This document shows, one piece after another, positions 22,965 to 30,388 of a stretch of 30,574 nucleotides of DNA. Below the pieces are notes generated by a model. It ran no database searches and was not told the origin of the DNA. It saw nothing but the letters and a program-made list of their open reading frames with translations. The number at the start of each line of letters is the position of its first letter. Position 1 is the first letter of the stretch. The translations under genes and the position numbers were made by a program. The DNA comes from Duncaniella sp. GTDB lineage: Bacteria; Bacteroidota; Bacteroidia; Bacteroidales; Muribaculaceae. Location: contig NZ_JAIDEN010000100.1 in the NCBI RefSeq assembly GCF_029054785.1, positions 1-30,574 of the forward strand, given 5' to 3'.

Positions 22965-23687
22965 TCACTTCTCAGCCGCATCCGCATCCGGATCCGTGCG
23001 CTTTCCCAGCAGCGAGATCAGAATGTAGAGCACGATTGTCCAGGCAAAGCCCGAAACGCCGTCAGTGATCACGAAAAGGGCCGTGGCGGCCATAATCACA
23101 TAACGTCTAACATTCTCGCGCAGCGAAAGGTTGGCGAATTTGAGCGAAAACATCTTAAGTTCGCTCACCATCAGCAGTGAGATCGCGACGATAAGCGCCA
23201 CCATCACCACATCGCCCGGATAACCGTGGACCATGATCCAGGCCAGAGTCCCCACCCAGAAAATCGCATTGGCAGGAATCGGCAGACCGATAAACGAGGT
23301 GGTCTGACGGGTGTCAACATTGAACTTTGCCAGACGCAGAGCGCCCATCACGGCGATCAGCAGGGCCAGTGCGCTGACCCACATCGGGCTTCCGGCGCGC
23401 AGCATCGTGTTCATCACCAGAAATGCCGGGGCCAGGCCGAAGCTGACAAGGTCGCTCAGCGAATCCAGCTCCTTGCCGATAGGCGAATAAGCATGGAGCA
23501 GACGCGCCGACATGCCATCCCAGAAATCAAAGGCGGCTGCCGCACCGATGCAGACAAAAGCCCACTGTATGGCACTCAGCCACGGCGTCGGCATGTCAAG
23601 GTTAAATGCTAAAAACACCGCCGCACATCCTGAGAGGAGGTTGAGGCAGGTGATTGTGTTCGGAATATAAGTGCGGATTGATTTCAA
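22965..23687 (-). CDS. pssA: CDP-diacylglycerol-serine O-phosphatidyltransferase
   Basis: Makes phosphatidylserine from CDP-diacylglycerol and serine at the inner membrane, giving the substrate of the neighbouring decarboxylase. The CDP-alcohol phosphotransferase motif DGxxARxxxxxxxxGxxxDxxxD is complete (Asp57, Gly58, Ala61, Arg62, Gly71, Asp75, Asp79). Several transmembrane helices surround it, and the N-terminus IPNTITCLNLLSG is typical. The 240 residues match the Bacteroidota type II enzyme. The start is TTG at 23687; no in-frame ATG exists between the upstream gene and this conserved N-terminus. It lies 29 nt after psd. Confidence 0.95.
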   Translation of the reverse strand: MKSIRTYIPNTITCLNLLSGCAAVFLAFNLDMPTPWLSAIQWAFVCIGAAAAFDFWDGMSARLLHAYSPIGKELDSLSDLVSFGLAPAFLVMNTMLRAGSPMWVSALALLIAVMGALRLAKFNVDTRQTTSFIGLPIPANAIFWVGTLAWIMVHGYPGDVVMVALIVAISLLMVSELKMFSLKFANLSLRENVRRYVIMAATALFVITDGVSGFAWTIVLYILISLLGKRTDPDADAAEK

Positions 23688-23716
23688 TTGATGATACTGT
23701 GTTTTGTATGATAACC

Positions 23717-24400
23717 TTATTCGTCATCAGGATGCTCGCGCAGACGCGCCACCACCGACACTCCGCCCGTTGTCTTGTCGCCGATCTTGACACAGACCTC
23801 GGCATCGAGCGGGAGATAGATGTCGACTCGCGAGCCGAACTTGATGAAGCCCATGTGGTCCTTGATGTCAGCGATGTCGCCAGGCTCGGCATAAGTCACG
23901 ATGCGACGGGCCACGGCGCCGGCAATCTGACGCATAAGCACTTCCTGCCCGTTGGTCGCGCGAAGCAACACCGTCGAACGCTCGTTCTCGATGCTCGCTT
24001 TCGGCAGATAGGCGCTCAGAAAACGGCCGTTGTGGTGACGGACCATCAGCACCTCGCCGTCAACCGGAAACCAGTTGGCATGGACGTTGAACACCGACAT
24101 GAACACTGAAAGCATCCTGACACGGCGACGCAGCACCTCCGGCTCGAAAACCTCCTCCAGAGCGACCACAGTACCGTCGACCGAGCTGACAACCACATTG
24201 TGGCGGTCGCCGTGGAAAGCGCGCTTGGGCGAACGGAAAAAGTTGACGATCAGCAGATAGAGGATCGCGGAAATCACCGTGAAAGTCGTCGGGATCGCAG
24301 CAGGGCGAATGAACATCCATGCCGACAGATTGATCACAATCATTATCAGCATGACCACGATAAGTATATTGATTCCTTCGCTGTGGATCTTGACTTTCAT
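23717..24400 (-). CDS. psd: Phosphatidylserine decarboxylase
   Basis: Converts phosphatidylserine to phosphatidylethanolamine. The proenzyme of 227 residues cleaves itself to form a pyruvoyl group; the cleavage site is the Gly-Ser in GFIKFGSRVDI (Gly189-Ser190). The segment MSVFNVHANWFPVDG and the short length are typical of the Bacteroidota/archaeal-type Psd (PsdA-related). Two hydrophobic segments occupy about 10-55. I chose the ATG at 24400 over a TTG at 24433 because the latter would start inside the palindrome-containing leader and adds residues that do not look conserved. It is the first gene of the psd-pssA-DUF4834 operon. Confidence 0.94.
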   Translation of the reverse strand: MKVKIHSEGINILIVVMLIMIVINLSAWMFIRPAAIPTTFTVISAILYLLIVNFFRSPKRAFHGDRHNVVVSSVDGTVVALEEVFEPEVLRRRVRMLSVFMSVFNVHANWFPVDGEVLMVRHHNGRFLSAYLPKASIENERSTVLLRATNGQEVLMRQIAGAVARRIVTYAEPGDIADIKDHMGFIKFGSRVDIYLPLDAEVCVKIGDKTTGGVSVVARLREHPDDE

Positions 24401-24427
24401 TAGATTCGAGGGTAGTATAAAGGGATT

Positions 24428-24439
24428 GGGCAATTGCCC
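24428..24439. repeat. 12-bp perfect palindrome in the psd leader
   Basis: GGGCAATTGCCC lies between the predicted psd transcription start (near 24452) and the ATG at 24400. It may be an operator for a dimeric regulator or form a tiny RNA hairpin. No identification possible. Confidence 0.4.
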
Positions 24440-24458
24440 GCTGCGTTCTCTTAATTTG

Positions 24459-24489
24459 CAAAGTTATGCAAACTTTTCCACTTTTCAAA
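24459..24489 (-). promoter_or_regulatory. Consensus psd promoter (-33 and -7)
   Basis: On the minus strand TTTG (24486-24489) is followed after 19 nt by TAACTTTG (24459-24466), a full match to TTTG-N19-TAnnTTTG. Transcription would begin near 24452, some 50 nt before the psd ATG. Confidence 0.8.
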
Positions 24490-24549
24490 ACCGACCGTCA
24501 AAAAATCCCGCAACAAACGCAATCACCCACCGAAAAAACATCGCCCGCC

Positions 24550-24567
24550 CCGCATTATCGCACTAAA
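24550..24567 (+). repeat. 18-nt element, copy 2 of 2
   Basis: CCGCATTATCGCACTAAA, identical to the minus strand of 87-104. It lies exactly 18 nt upstream of TATCTTTGCAG, as copy 1 lies 18 nt upstream of TAACTTTGCAG. In both copies a short A-run and a C-rich stretch precede it. It is far (83 nt) from the psd -7 box on the other strand. Confidence 0.6.
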
Positions 24568-24585
24568 TACAGGACAGGACGGTGT

Positions 24586-24593
24586 TATCTTTG
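24586..24593 (+). promoter_or_regulatory. Candidate plus-strand promoter with no gene behind it
   Basis: TATCTTTG matches TAnnTTTG and points rightward into the 3' end of the AlbA_2-type gene, whose stop is only 9 nt away on the opposite strand. Any transcript from here would be antisense to that gene. It may be a promoter cut off from its original gene or a source of antisense RNA. Confidence 0.4.
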
Positions 24594-24602
24594 CAGTGTC
24601 GG

Positions 24603-26060
24603 TCAATCTTCCAAAGGCTTTGTGATCTGCCACGATCCGGTTTTTCGGCTTCCGGCCCTTTCGATATACCCTTTACTTTTCAAATACTGAACGATACGGG
24701 CTATCTGCGGGCGTGAAAGTTTCAATCGCTCCTGCAATTCCACATACTGCACTTTAGGATTCATTGAAATCAGATGAAGCGCCTTTCGCTGACTAACAGA
24801 CAAATGACTATCCGAGCAATCTGATTTTATAGTCTCATTTATAGTCTCATTTATAGTCTCAACCTCATGAGACTTTCGCTCAACAACCCTGAATGCCGTG
24901 CCAAGGGTCAGATCAAATTCCGGTCGTCCATTGCCGTTTGCAATCAGATCATCTTCGACACGCCGGACACCACGGCTGAATCGGTTGACAAACCCAAGTA
25001 CACGAAGAGCTTCAGCTATAACCGCATTACGATAGTCATTTACATTCGGGAAATTTTCAGGATTTGCTTTGCCATACAAACCGCCATGATTCTGTATCTC
25101 AATCCTGTCATCATACTGATAGAATTGAATCGGACCGTTGGAATCATATGTCCGATGACAAATCGCATTCATTAACAACTCCCTTGTAGCCCAATGAGGA
25201 TAGTCTACAACCGTTTCCTCCCTGAGCACCGACACCGGTAACGGACGTCGGTTAGTGATTGTGGTATCAACAAATGTGTCAAGCTGATATAACATTTTCA
25301 TGAGATTGCCGGAGAACTTATATTCTCTTTCGACATCTCCGCCACGCCCCTTTCCCTTAAACTTGACATACTGGATATATGCGCCAGGCAGAAAGCGCTC
25401 CACATTGTGACCGAACATAACGATTCCCGCATTTGTCGGACAGTCGTATCTCAGATCATAAAAACCAAGCGCCTGCATCTGCTGGCGAATATCCCGCCTG
25501 TCATTGACAAGTATCTCCGATGGAATCGCTTTGGGCAGATAGGATGACAAGAAAAGCTGCGTATCAATATCATTGATTGTAGCACGCAAACATGGCATCG
25601 CATCAAAGGTCAACGCCTGACTGTTTCGCTTTTCTATCAGAATCTTTTCATCATGTTCATTGGCAACTCCTTTGCGAGGACCTACCCTAACCCATATCTG
25701 ACCTTTATATCGAATTGGAGGAAAAAGCGCAGGTTGAACTTCCACAACCGCAACAGGGCCGTCATCAAGTTCGACTTTCTCAACAACCATTGACGGCTGC
25801 GGCTGTATATTGCCGTCAGTGCGGATGCCTGAAAGATTTTTAAGCAACTCATCAGTAATGCTGATACCGACCACCCGACCGGTTTTATCGTCTGCCCCGA
25901 TTATCAGATAGCCTGGTTCCCCATGATTGGGAAGGTCATTGGCAAATGCGCATATCGCCTGACCGAACTTATCTGTATTGTTTACAGACCGTGTTCTTTC
26001 AGAGCGGTCACTTTCAATATCGTCAAGAAGACGCTGTATTAAATTCTTATCTATTGCCAT
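24603..26060 (-). CDS. AlbA_2 / ATPase-like / winged-helix putative regulator
   Basis: A 485-residue protein of the 'ATP-dependent DNA helicase/putative transcriptional regulator' group common in Bacteroidota. The N-terminal AlbA_2 (Schlafen-like) domain shows IESDRSE, then AICAFANDL and GYLIIGADD (about 10-60). A GHKL-type region follows at about 270-370, with ELLMNAICHRTY and RIEIQNHGG. The C-terminus is a winged helix (VELQERLKLSRPQIARIVQYLKSKGYIER). Between these lies an ETIN repeat coded by 12-bp tandem copies. The ATG at 26060 is preferred to a GTG at 26120 because it follows an A-rich stretch and begins close to the domain. The base composition is visibly AT-richer than the neighbours, consistent with transfer. 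Role (regulation or defence) unknown. Confidence 0.85.
   Translation of the reverse strand: MAIDKNLIQRLLDDIESDRSERTRSVNNTDKFGQAICAFANDLPNHGEPGYLIIGADDKTGRVVGISITDELLKNLSGIRTDGNIQPQPSMVVEKVELDDGPVAVVEVQPALFPPIRYKGQIWVRVGPRKGVANEHDEKILIEKRNSQALTFDAMPCLRATINDIDTQLFLSSYLPKAIPSEILVNDRRDIRQQMQALGFYDLRYDCPTNAGIVMFGHNVERFLPGAYIQYVKFKGKGRGGDVEREYKFSGNLMKMLYQLDTFVDTTITNRRPLPVSVLREETVVDYPHWATRELLMNAICHRTYDSNGPIQFYQYDDRIEIQNHGGLYGKANPENFPNVNDYRNAVIAEALRVLGFVNRFSRGVRRVEDDLIANGNGRPEFDLTLGTAFRVVERKSHEVETINETINETIKSDCSDSHLSVSQRKALHLISMNPKVQYVELQERLKLSRPQIARIVQYLKSKGYIERAGSRKTGSWQITKPLED
24829..24864 (-). repeat. 12-bp tandem repeat coding for ETIN
   Basis: ATAGTCTCATTT (plus strand) is present twice and followed by a partial third copy. 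On the coding strand it reads as a four-residue ETIN unit, in frame, in the linker before the winged helix. A 12-bp unit can expand or contract without breaking the frame, so linker length may vary among strains. Confidence 0.8.
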
Positions 26061-26176
26061 TTTTCGGGGCGGTTTAAAATTTATTGTCAGGTTTGATTCA
26101 CGGATTATATCTCCAGACACATATCAGACTGCCGGATCGGGCAGGAGACGGAGGGGGTTGAGGGACTCCTGACGGC

Positions 26177-27388
26177 TCAGGCGTAGAAACAGCGGCGGAT
26201 CGTGCGGGTGATGGCGGCAAGGTTGCCGAGGGTTATGAGCAGCACCAGCCCTACGCCTACTCCTGCTGTCAGCCATGCCGATCCCGGCTCGCTTCCCAGT
26301 GAGCGCAAGGGGCCTCGCCACCAGGCCGAGGCTGCAAACATCACCGCCAGGGCCGCTATCAGGACTGCGGCGTTGACTCCGATGACAATCAGATGGTAGT
26401 GACGCGACACCTGCGCGGGGGAGTAGCCCAATTGCATGAGGTCGTGGATCTTCACGCGGTTTTTCTGCAAGAGCAGATAGATGCTGAGCATCAGTATGAA
26501 GAAGGCAAGAATGCTGATGATCAGTCCCACGCCGATCACCACCGTGGTCACGACAGAGAGAAAAAAGGCCGCTTTTCCGTTGTCGGCGCGGTCACCGGCA
26601 GTCTCATAGCCGTGTTCTTCGAGATAGCTTTCGACCTGCGGATCGCCGGGTTTGTCGAGCATCACGATCAGGCGCGACGGTGCTTCGGCGGGTGTCTCGG
26701 AAAATTCACCGTTGGCCCACTGCATGAACTCTTCGGGGACTGCGATCGTGTTGAGCCGTGAGGAAAAACCGACAATGCGGGCGTCGACCCACTCCTGACG
26801 GCCATTGCCGCTGAGCGACAGTTTCAGCGGCACCATCCCTATGACCTCTTCGGAGATCTGGGGCATGCCGCGTGAGGTCGCGAATCCGAAATTGTAGAGC
26901 GACAGATAGTCTTTCGACAGGATTACCGGCACGTATGACGAGCGTCCGGGCTTATACGACCAGTCCTTCGGGGTGACGTCGAAAAACTCATCGGGGATCG
27001 ACTCTAAGAAGAGCGCCGACCCCATCGAACTGCCTCCAAGCTCGACTTTGGCATAGACGTTGAAAGCCGCCGAGCTGAAGCGCCCCACTTTGCGCGCCCA
27101 AGGACACGAGGCTATGTCGGCAATCTCCGCCTCGCTGAATGCAGTGGCGTTGCCTGAGGCTGACTGACCTCCGAAAAGGCCGCTGACACCCTCGACGCGT
27201 TTCGACAGGACAAGATAGTCTTTCGAGATGAATGAATCGTCGTCGTTCCAGACCGAGCTGACATCGCGGTAAAACTGCAAGGCCGTCAGCACGATTGCCA
27301 GACCGACAAGATTGGCCACGGCATATCCTGCGATCTGCCCGGCACTTATATTGTGGCGCAAAAGGCGCCAGACTGTGTTCTTTGACAT
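26177..27388 (-). CDS. FtsX-like ABC transporter permease
   Basis: A 403-residue inner-membrane protein of the MacB/FtsX/LolE type. It has one transmembrane helix near the N-terminus (about 20-42), a large periplasmic domain (about 45-270) and three C-terminal helices (about 275-305, 333-357, 370-395), the classic four-helix FtsX arrangement. RVKIHDLMQLGYSPAQV between helices 2 and 3 matches the coupling-helix region of this family. It is the last gene after the ATPase, 61 nt downstream. Only one permease gene is present, so it may work as a homodimer. Substrate unknown; type VII ABC systems move signals or lipoproteins rather than solutes. Confidence 0.87.
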   Translation of the reverse strand: MSKNTVWRLLRHNISAGQIAGYAVANLVGLAIVLTALQFYRDVSSVWNDDDSFISKDYLVLSKRVEGVSGLFGGQSASGNATAFSEAEIADIASCPWARKVGRFSSAAFNVYAKVELGGSSMGSALFLESIPDEFFDVTPKDWSYKPGRSSYVPVILSKDYLSLYNFGFATSRGMPQISEEVIGMVPLKLSLSGNGRQEWVDARIVGFSSRLNTIAVPEEFMQWANGEFSETPAEAPSRLIVMLDKPGDPQVESYLEEHGYETAGDRADNGKAAFFLSVVTTVVIGVGLIISILAFFILMLSIYLLLQKNRVKIHDLMQLGYSPAQVSRHYHLIVIGVNAAVLIAALAVMFAASAWWRGPLRSLGSEPGSAWLTAGVGVGLVLLITLGNLAAITRTIRRCFYA

Positions 27389-27449
27389 TTTTTTATGTTG
27401 ATTAGGATTCCAATTGGCCCAATCGGACTAAGAGGGCTGTTTCGCATCA

Positions 27450-28112
27450 TCAGAGCCTCATCAGCTCGAATTGCTCAAGGCGGATCTTGTTGCCGACCGA
27501 CGTGGCTATGACTGCCGCGCCCTGACCTCCGGCCACCTCGGTTATCAGCGAGGCCACGGCGGCGTTGTTGCGGACGTCGAGATGGCTCACAGGCTCGTCG
27601 ATCAGAAGGAAATCAAACGGCTGGCAGAGCGCACGGACGATGGCCACTCTCTGCTGCTGCCCGACCGACAGCCGCCCCGCCGGTTCGCCGATCTTACCCC
27701 CGACTTCCAGACGCTCCAGAAGAGTGCGGATCTCCGCCTCGCTGCGGAAATCTGTCAGACGGTTTTTGATCATCACATTTTCCATCACGGTCAGTTCGGG
27801 AAAGAGGCGCATCTCCTGCGGAAGATAGGCAAGCGAGCGGCGGCGCAGCTCACACCAGCGCTCTATGCTCAGCTCCGCCGCATCCTGACCGTCGAAAAGG
27901 ATCTGACCGTCATAGTCACGCCGGCTGCCGTAGACAAACGCGCAGAGCGACGATTTGCCCGTTCCGCTCTCGGCCTCTATGATGTAGCTGCGCCCGCGGC
28001 GGAAGACCACCTGCTCTCTCAGCCAAAGCTCCGAATCCCTGACCGGAGACTCCTTCTCGCTGCCACGGAACACCCGCGGCAACACCTTTCTCAGTTCAAT
28101 CTGCTCTATCAT
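27450..28112 (-). CDS. ABC transporter ATP-binding protein (LolD/FtsE/MacB type)
   Basis: ATPase subunit that should drive the FtsX-like permease. With the ATG at 28112 it has 220 residues. The P-loop reads AESGTGKSS (47-55), so the first glycine of GxxGxGKS is Ala47. The signature is LSVGQ (148-152) with Val in place of Gly, and the Walker B motif is LLIDEP (169-174), followed by the D-loop SHLD. All catalytic residues remain. The ATG overlaps the DUF4836 stop by one base (TGATG); an alternative GTG one codon upstream would give a 4-nt overlap. Probably co-translated with the lipoprotein gene. Confidence 0.92.
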   Translation of the reverse strand: MIEQIELRKVLPRVFRGSEKESPVRDSELWLREQVVFRRGRSYIIEAESGTGKSSLCAFVYGSRRDYDGQILFDGQDAAELSIERWCELRRRSLAYLPQEMRLFPELTVMENVMIKNRLTDFRSEAEIRTLLERLEVGGKIGEPAGRLSVGQQQRVAIVRALCQPFDFLLIDEPVSHLDVRNNAAVASLITEVAGGQGAAVIATSVGNKIRLEQFELMRL

Positions 28113-29515
28113 CACAGCAACACTGAGAGAATGGCCTGAAGAATCGGTTGGCTGGTTCCCGTGAGGGCCAGTTCGGCAGTAGTCGTCCCTTCGCCGGTCT
28201 GCCCCGTCAGCTTCAGGCCGAAAGCCGGAGCCGACGGATTGAGACTCCTGAGCGAGGGCAGTTCGAGCGACAGTGCGCCGTCCTTACCCGTGAAGAGCGG
28301 GGCGAGGGAATTCTGACGCGATGAGTCGAAAGGCATATTGCTGACGGCAAAATATCCGTCGACATTGCCTATATAGAGGTTCATACCGTATTGCGGCACC
28401 ACCATCAGCCCATCATCGATCATCCGCGGGCTGATTCCGGCCATGAACATCGACGAGCGCACCATGTTCATGATCTCGCTGATCTTCTGCTGCGGAAGAT
28501 GAGCCATCAGGACAAAATGCCAGTTGCCCGGATCCACGTCACTGTAAGCCTGATCGTTGGCCGGACCGGCGGCAAGCATCACCGTGCCGTTGACCGACTG
28601 GAGATATGGAGTGGCCACGGCCATCATTCCGCGGGCCTGGAAGCCGCCGAAGGTGCCGACCGCCTGGGTCAGTGTGCTCCAGTCGAAATCAGGAGTCAGA
28701 CCGATGGCAAAAGCGAAATTGAACGAATCCGGGATATAGGACAGCACCGCGGGATTGATCGCTTGCAGACCGTCGGCAGACACCGTTGTGCCGTCGCCCT
28801 GCATGACCACGCTCGACGCCGTCAGCCGGTTATCCTTGACATTGCAGCACAGAGTGGCCCACAGACTTTCCTTCTCGCCCCCGTCAGCCTTAGCGCCTTT
28901 TGACGAAGCGCCGCGACGCATGGCCATATTGAGAAGGCCATCCCCTTCAAGCACCCCGCAGACACCCTCAAGGGCAGTCAGCGGCGACTTGGCGGCCTTC
29001 TTCTGAAGCTCACCGACAGACTTGACAGCATCCTTGGCATCTACCATCCAGAAGCGGCCATTGCCTGCCAAAGCTGTAAAACCGTTCCACTGCCCCTGCT
29101 TGAAACCACCCTTGGCCTCCGCCCATTCGATTTCATCGGCAGTGGCTTCCGTAAACTTGGCTTCGTCGCTGACAAGAGCGGTCACATAGACAGTCCCGTC
29201 AAGATCCCTGGCCCATGCCATGCGGTCGAGATCGCAGGTCCCGGAGCGGTCTATGGCCCCGGTCAGAGCGATCAGATCGGCGAAACGGCCGTGGACCGTG
29301 ACACCCTTGACACCGTCGGCGCCGAACTCAAAGCCGGCCTGGGTCAGTACGCCTTTCAAACGCACCATCCCGACATTGTCCACCTCAGCGGGAAACGCAT
29401 CAAGCAGAGCCTCATCCTTCGAACACGAAGCCATCACAGCCCCAAGCATCAAAACCGCCATCAAAGGCAACAAAAACGGCCTCAAAGCAGCCGTCCTGAA
29501 AAACATCCGATTCAT
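28112..29515 (-). CDS. DUF4836-family lipoprotein
   Basis: A 467-residue protein with a lipoprotein signal: basic N-terminus, hydrophobic core and MASC lipobox with Cys31. The rest is soluble and resembles DUF4836 proteins of Bacteroidota: after the signal comes FPAEVDNVGMVRLKGVL, followed by repeated strand-rich segments and GMMAVATPYLQSVNGTVMLAAGP in the middle. Function unknown. The stop overlaps the ABC ATPase start, so it is likely part of the same machine, perhaps as a periplasm-facing or outer-membrane partner of the permease. It starts 6 nt after the HepT-type toxin stop and has no clear promoter of its own in that gap. Confidence 0.8.
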   Translation of the reverse strand: MNRMFFRTAALRPFLLPLMAVLMLGAVMASCSKDEALLDAFPAEVDNVGMVRLKGVLTQAGFEFGADGVKGVTVHGRFADLIALTGAIDRSGTCDLDRMAWARDLDGTVYVTALVSDEAKFTEATADEIEWAEAKGGFKQGQWNGFTALAGNGRFWMVDAKDAVKSVGELQKKAAKSPLTALEGVCGVLEGDGLLNMAMRRGASSKGAKADGGEKESLWATLCCNVKDNRLTASSVVMQGDGTTVSADGLQAINPAVLSYIPDSFNFAFAIGLTPDFDWSTLTQAVGTFGGFQARGMMAVATPYLQSVNGTVMLAAGPANDQAYSDVDPGNWHFVLMAHLPQQKISEIMNMVRSSMFMAGISPRMIDDGLMVVPQYGMNLYIGNVDGYFAVSNMPFDSSRQNSLAPLFTGKDGALSLELPSLRSLNPSAPAFGLKLTGQTGEGTTTAELALTGTSQPILQAILSVLL

Positions 29516-29521
29516 ATCTTT

Positions 29522-29896
29522 TTATATTTTGTTTTCTCGATTATACTCTTCCTCATACTCAACAATGATCCTTTCAATGTCTTTCTTTAATTCCGGAATA
29601 TGCCGTGTAAGCAGACTCCATAGAAACTCCGGAACCACATTGTCATACGAATGTATGATCCGGTTGCGCGTATCAATAATCGCTCTCGCATTTGGGATGA
29701 CCACCAATGGATCAGACTTCCTAATCCTGTTTATGGCCTCCCCCATGATCTCGACTTTTCGCTCCACAACACATTTCCGCATCATATCCCTTTCAAAAAG
29801 ATCATATCTATTCGGAAAATCTACGAAACAGCTTTCGACGTCGCTGATCGCATCCAACACATCCTGAAGATAGGCAAGGACCTCTTCTTTAGCCAT
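29522..29896 (-). CDS. hepT: HepT-type HEPN toxin
   Basis: A 124-residue all-helical protein of the HepT (formerly DUF86) family, a HEPN ribonuclease. The hallmark RX4HXY motif is intact: Arg77, His82 and Tyr84 in RNRIIHSY. In characterised HepT/MntA pairs the tyrosine of this motif is modified with AMP by the antitoxin. The start (29896) overlaps the mntA stop by 8 nt, so antitoxin and toxin are translated together, antitoxin first. Composition is AT-richer than the downstream genes. Toxicity is inferred from the family, not shown. Confidence 0.93.
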   Translation of the reverse strand: MAKEEVLAYLQDVLDAISDVESCFVDFPNRYDLFERDMMRKCVVERKVEIMGEAINRIRKSDPLVVIPNARAIIDTRNRIIHSYDNVVPEFLWSLLTRHIPELKKDIERIIVEYEEEYNRENKI

Positions 29897-30194
29897 AGAT
29901 CGTTTGTTTTGTACGGTTTACATTGGCAATGAAATATCGGTTTCGCAGTCCTTTCTCCTCAATCAGATCCACCTTACGGCCAAACAAACGTTCAAGCGCG
30001 TCACGGAAACCGAAATAATTGCTGACATAGTCAAACTTCTCATGATCAACAGGTTCAAAATCAACAAGCAGATCGACATCGCTCTGATCATTGAATCTAT
30101 CTGTAAGAACAGAACCAAAAGCAGAGAGCGATTTGACCTTATGCAGTCTGCATAAATCAAAAATACGATGCAAGTTAAGTTCAATCAAATTCAT
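29889..30194 (-). CDS. mntA: MntA-type minimal nucleotidyltransferase antitoxin
   Basis: A 101-residue nucleotidyltransferase with the complete GSX10DXD motif: Gly27-Ser28, then Asp39 and Asp41, followed by Asp45. Family members AMPylate the partner HepT and so neutralise it. The short C-terminal part includes GRKVDLIEEKGLR, also typical. The ATG at 30194 lies about 24 nt after the predicted transcription start. It is the first gene of the pair, and the same transcript may continue into the DUF4836-ABC genes. Confidence 0.92.
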   Translation of the reverse strand: MNLIELNLHRIFDLCRLHKVKSLSAFGSVLTDRFNDQSDVDLLVDFEPVDHEKFDYVSNYFGFRDALERLFGRKVDLIEEKGLRNRYFIANVNRTKQTIYG

Positions 30195-30224
30195 AAGAAT
30201 TCTTTATAAGTGTTACTTCTAATG

Positions 30225-30232
30225 CAAAGATA
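30225..30232 (-). promoter_or_regulatory. Candidate mntA-hepT promoter (-7 box)
   Basis: On the minus strand TATCTTTG followed by CA matches TAnnTTTG. It lies 30 nt before the mntA ATG, giving a very short leader. No -33 TTTG at the usual distance. Confidence 0.6.
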
Positions 30233-30388
30233 ATGATTAGCATCGACATTGTAGCACTCCATTCTCAAAAATCGTTGACCATGAGCACCAAAGATACTAT
30301 CCGGATCATGCAACCGACTCACGGCAGGCGGGGATCAGCGGCGGAGGCCGGTGATTGGGGTGGATTTAGAGGGTGTGTCATAACAATA
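30233..30388. other. Intergenic stretch upstream of mntA
   Basis: No gene seen. It contains a GC-rich part at 30330-30365 and the sequence GAGGGTGTGTCATAAC at 30369-30384, which resembles the outer end of some insertion sequences but is not matched by a partner in the window. Confidence 0.3.

Noticed and set aside
24828..24866. Short tandem repeats as a CRISPR array
   Set aside because: The unit is 12 bp without spacers and is in frame within a protein gene; no CRISPR array or cas gene is present.
29220..29867. 215-residue plus-strand frame across the DUF4836 start and hepT
   Set aside because: It is antisense to two supported genes, changes composition at their border, and has no domain.
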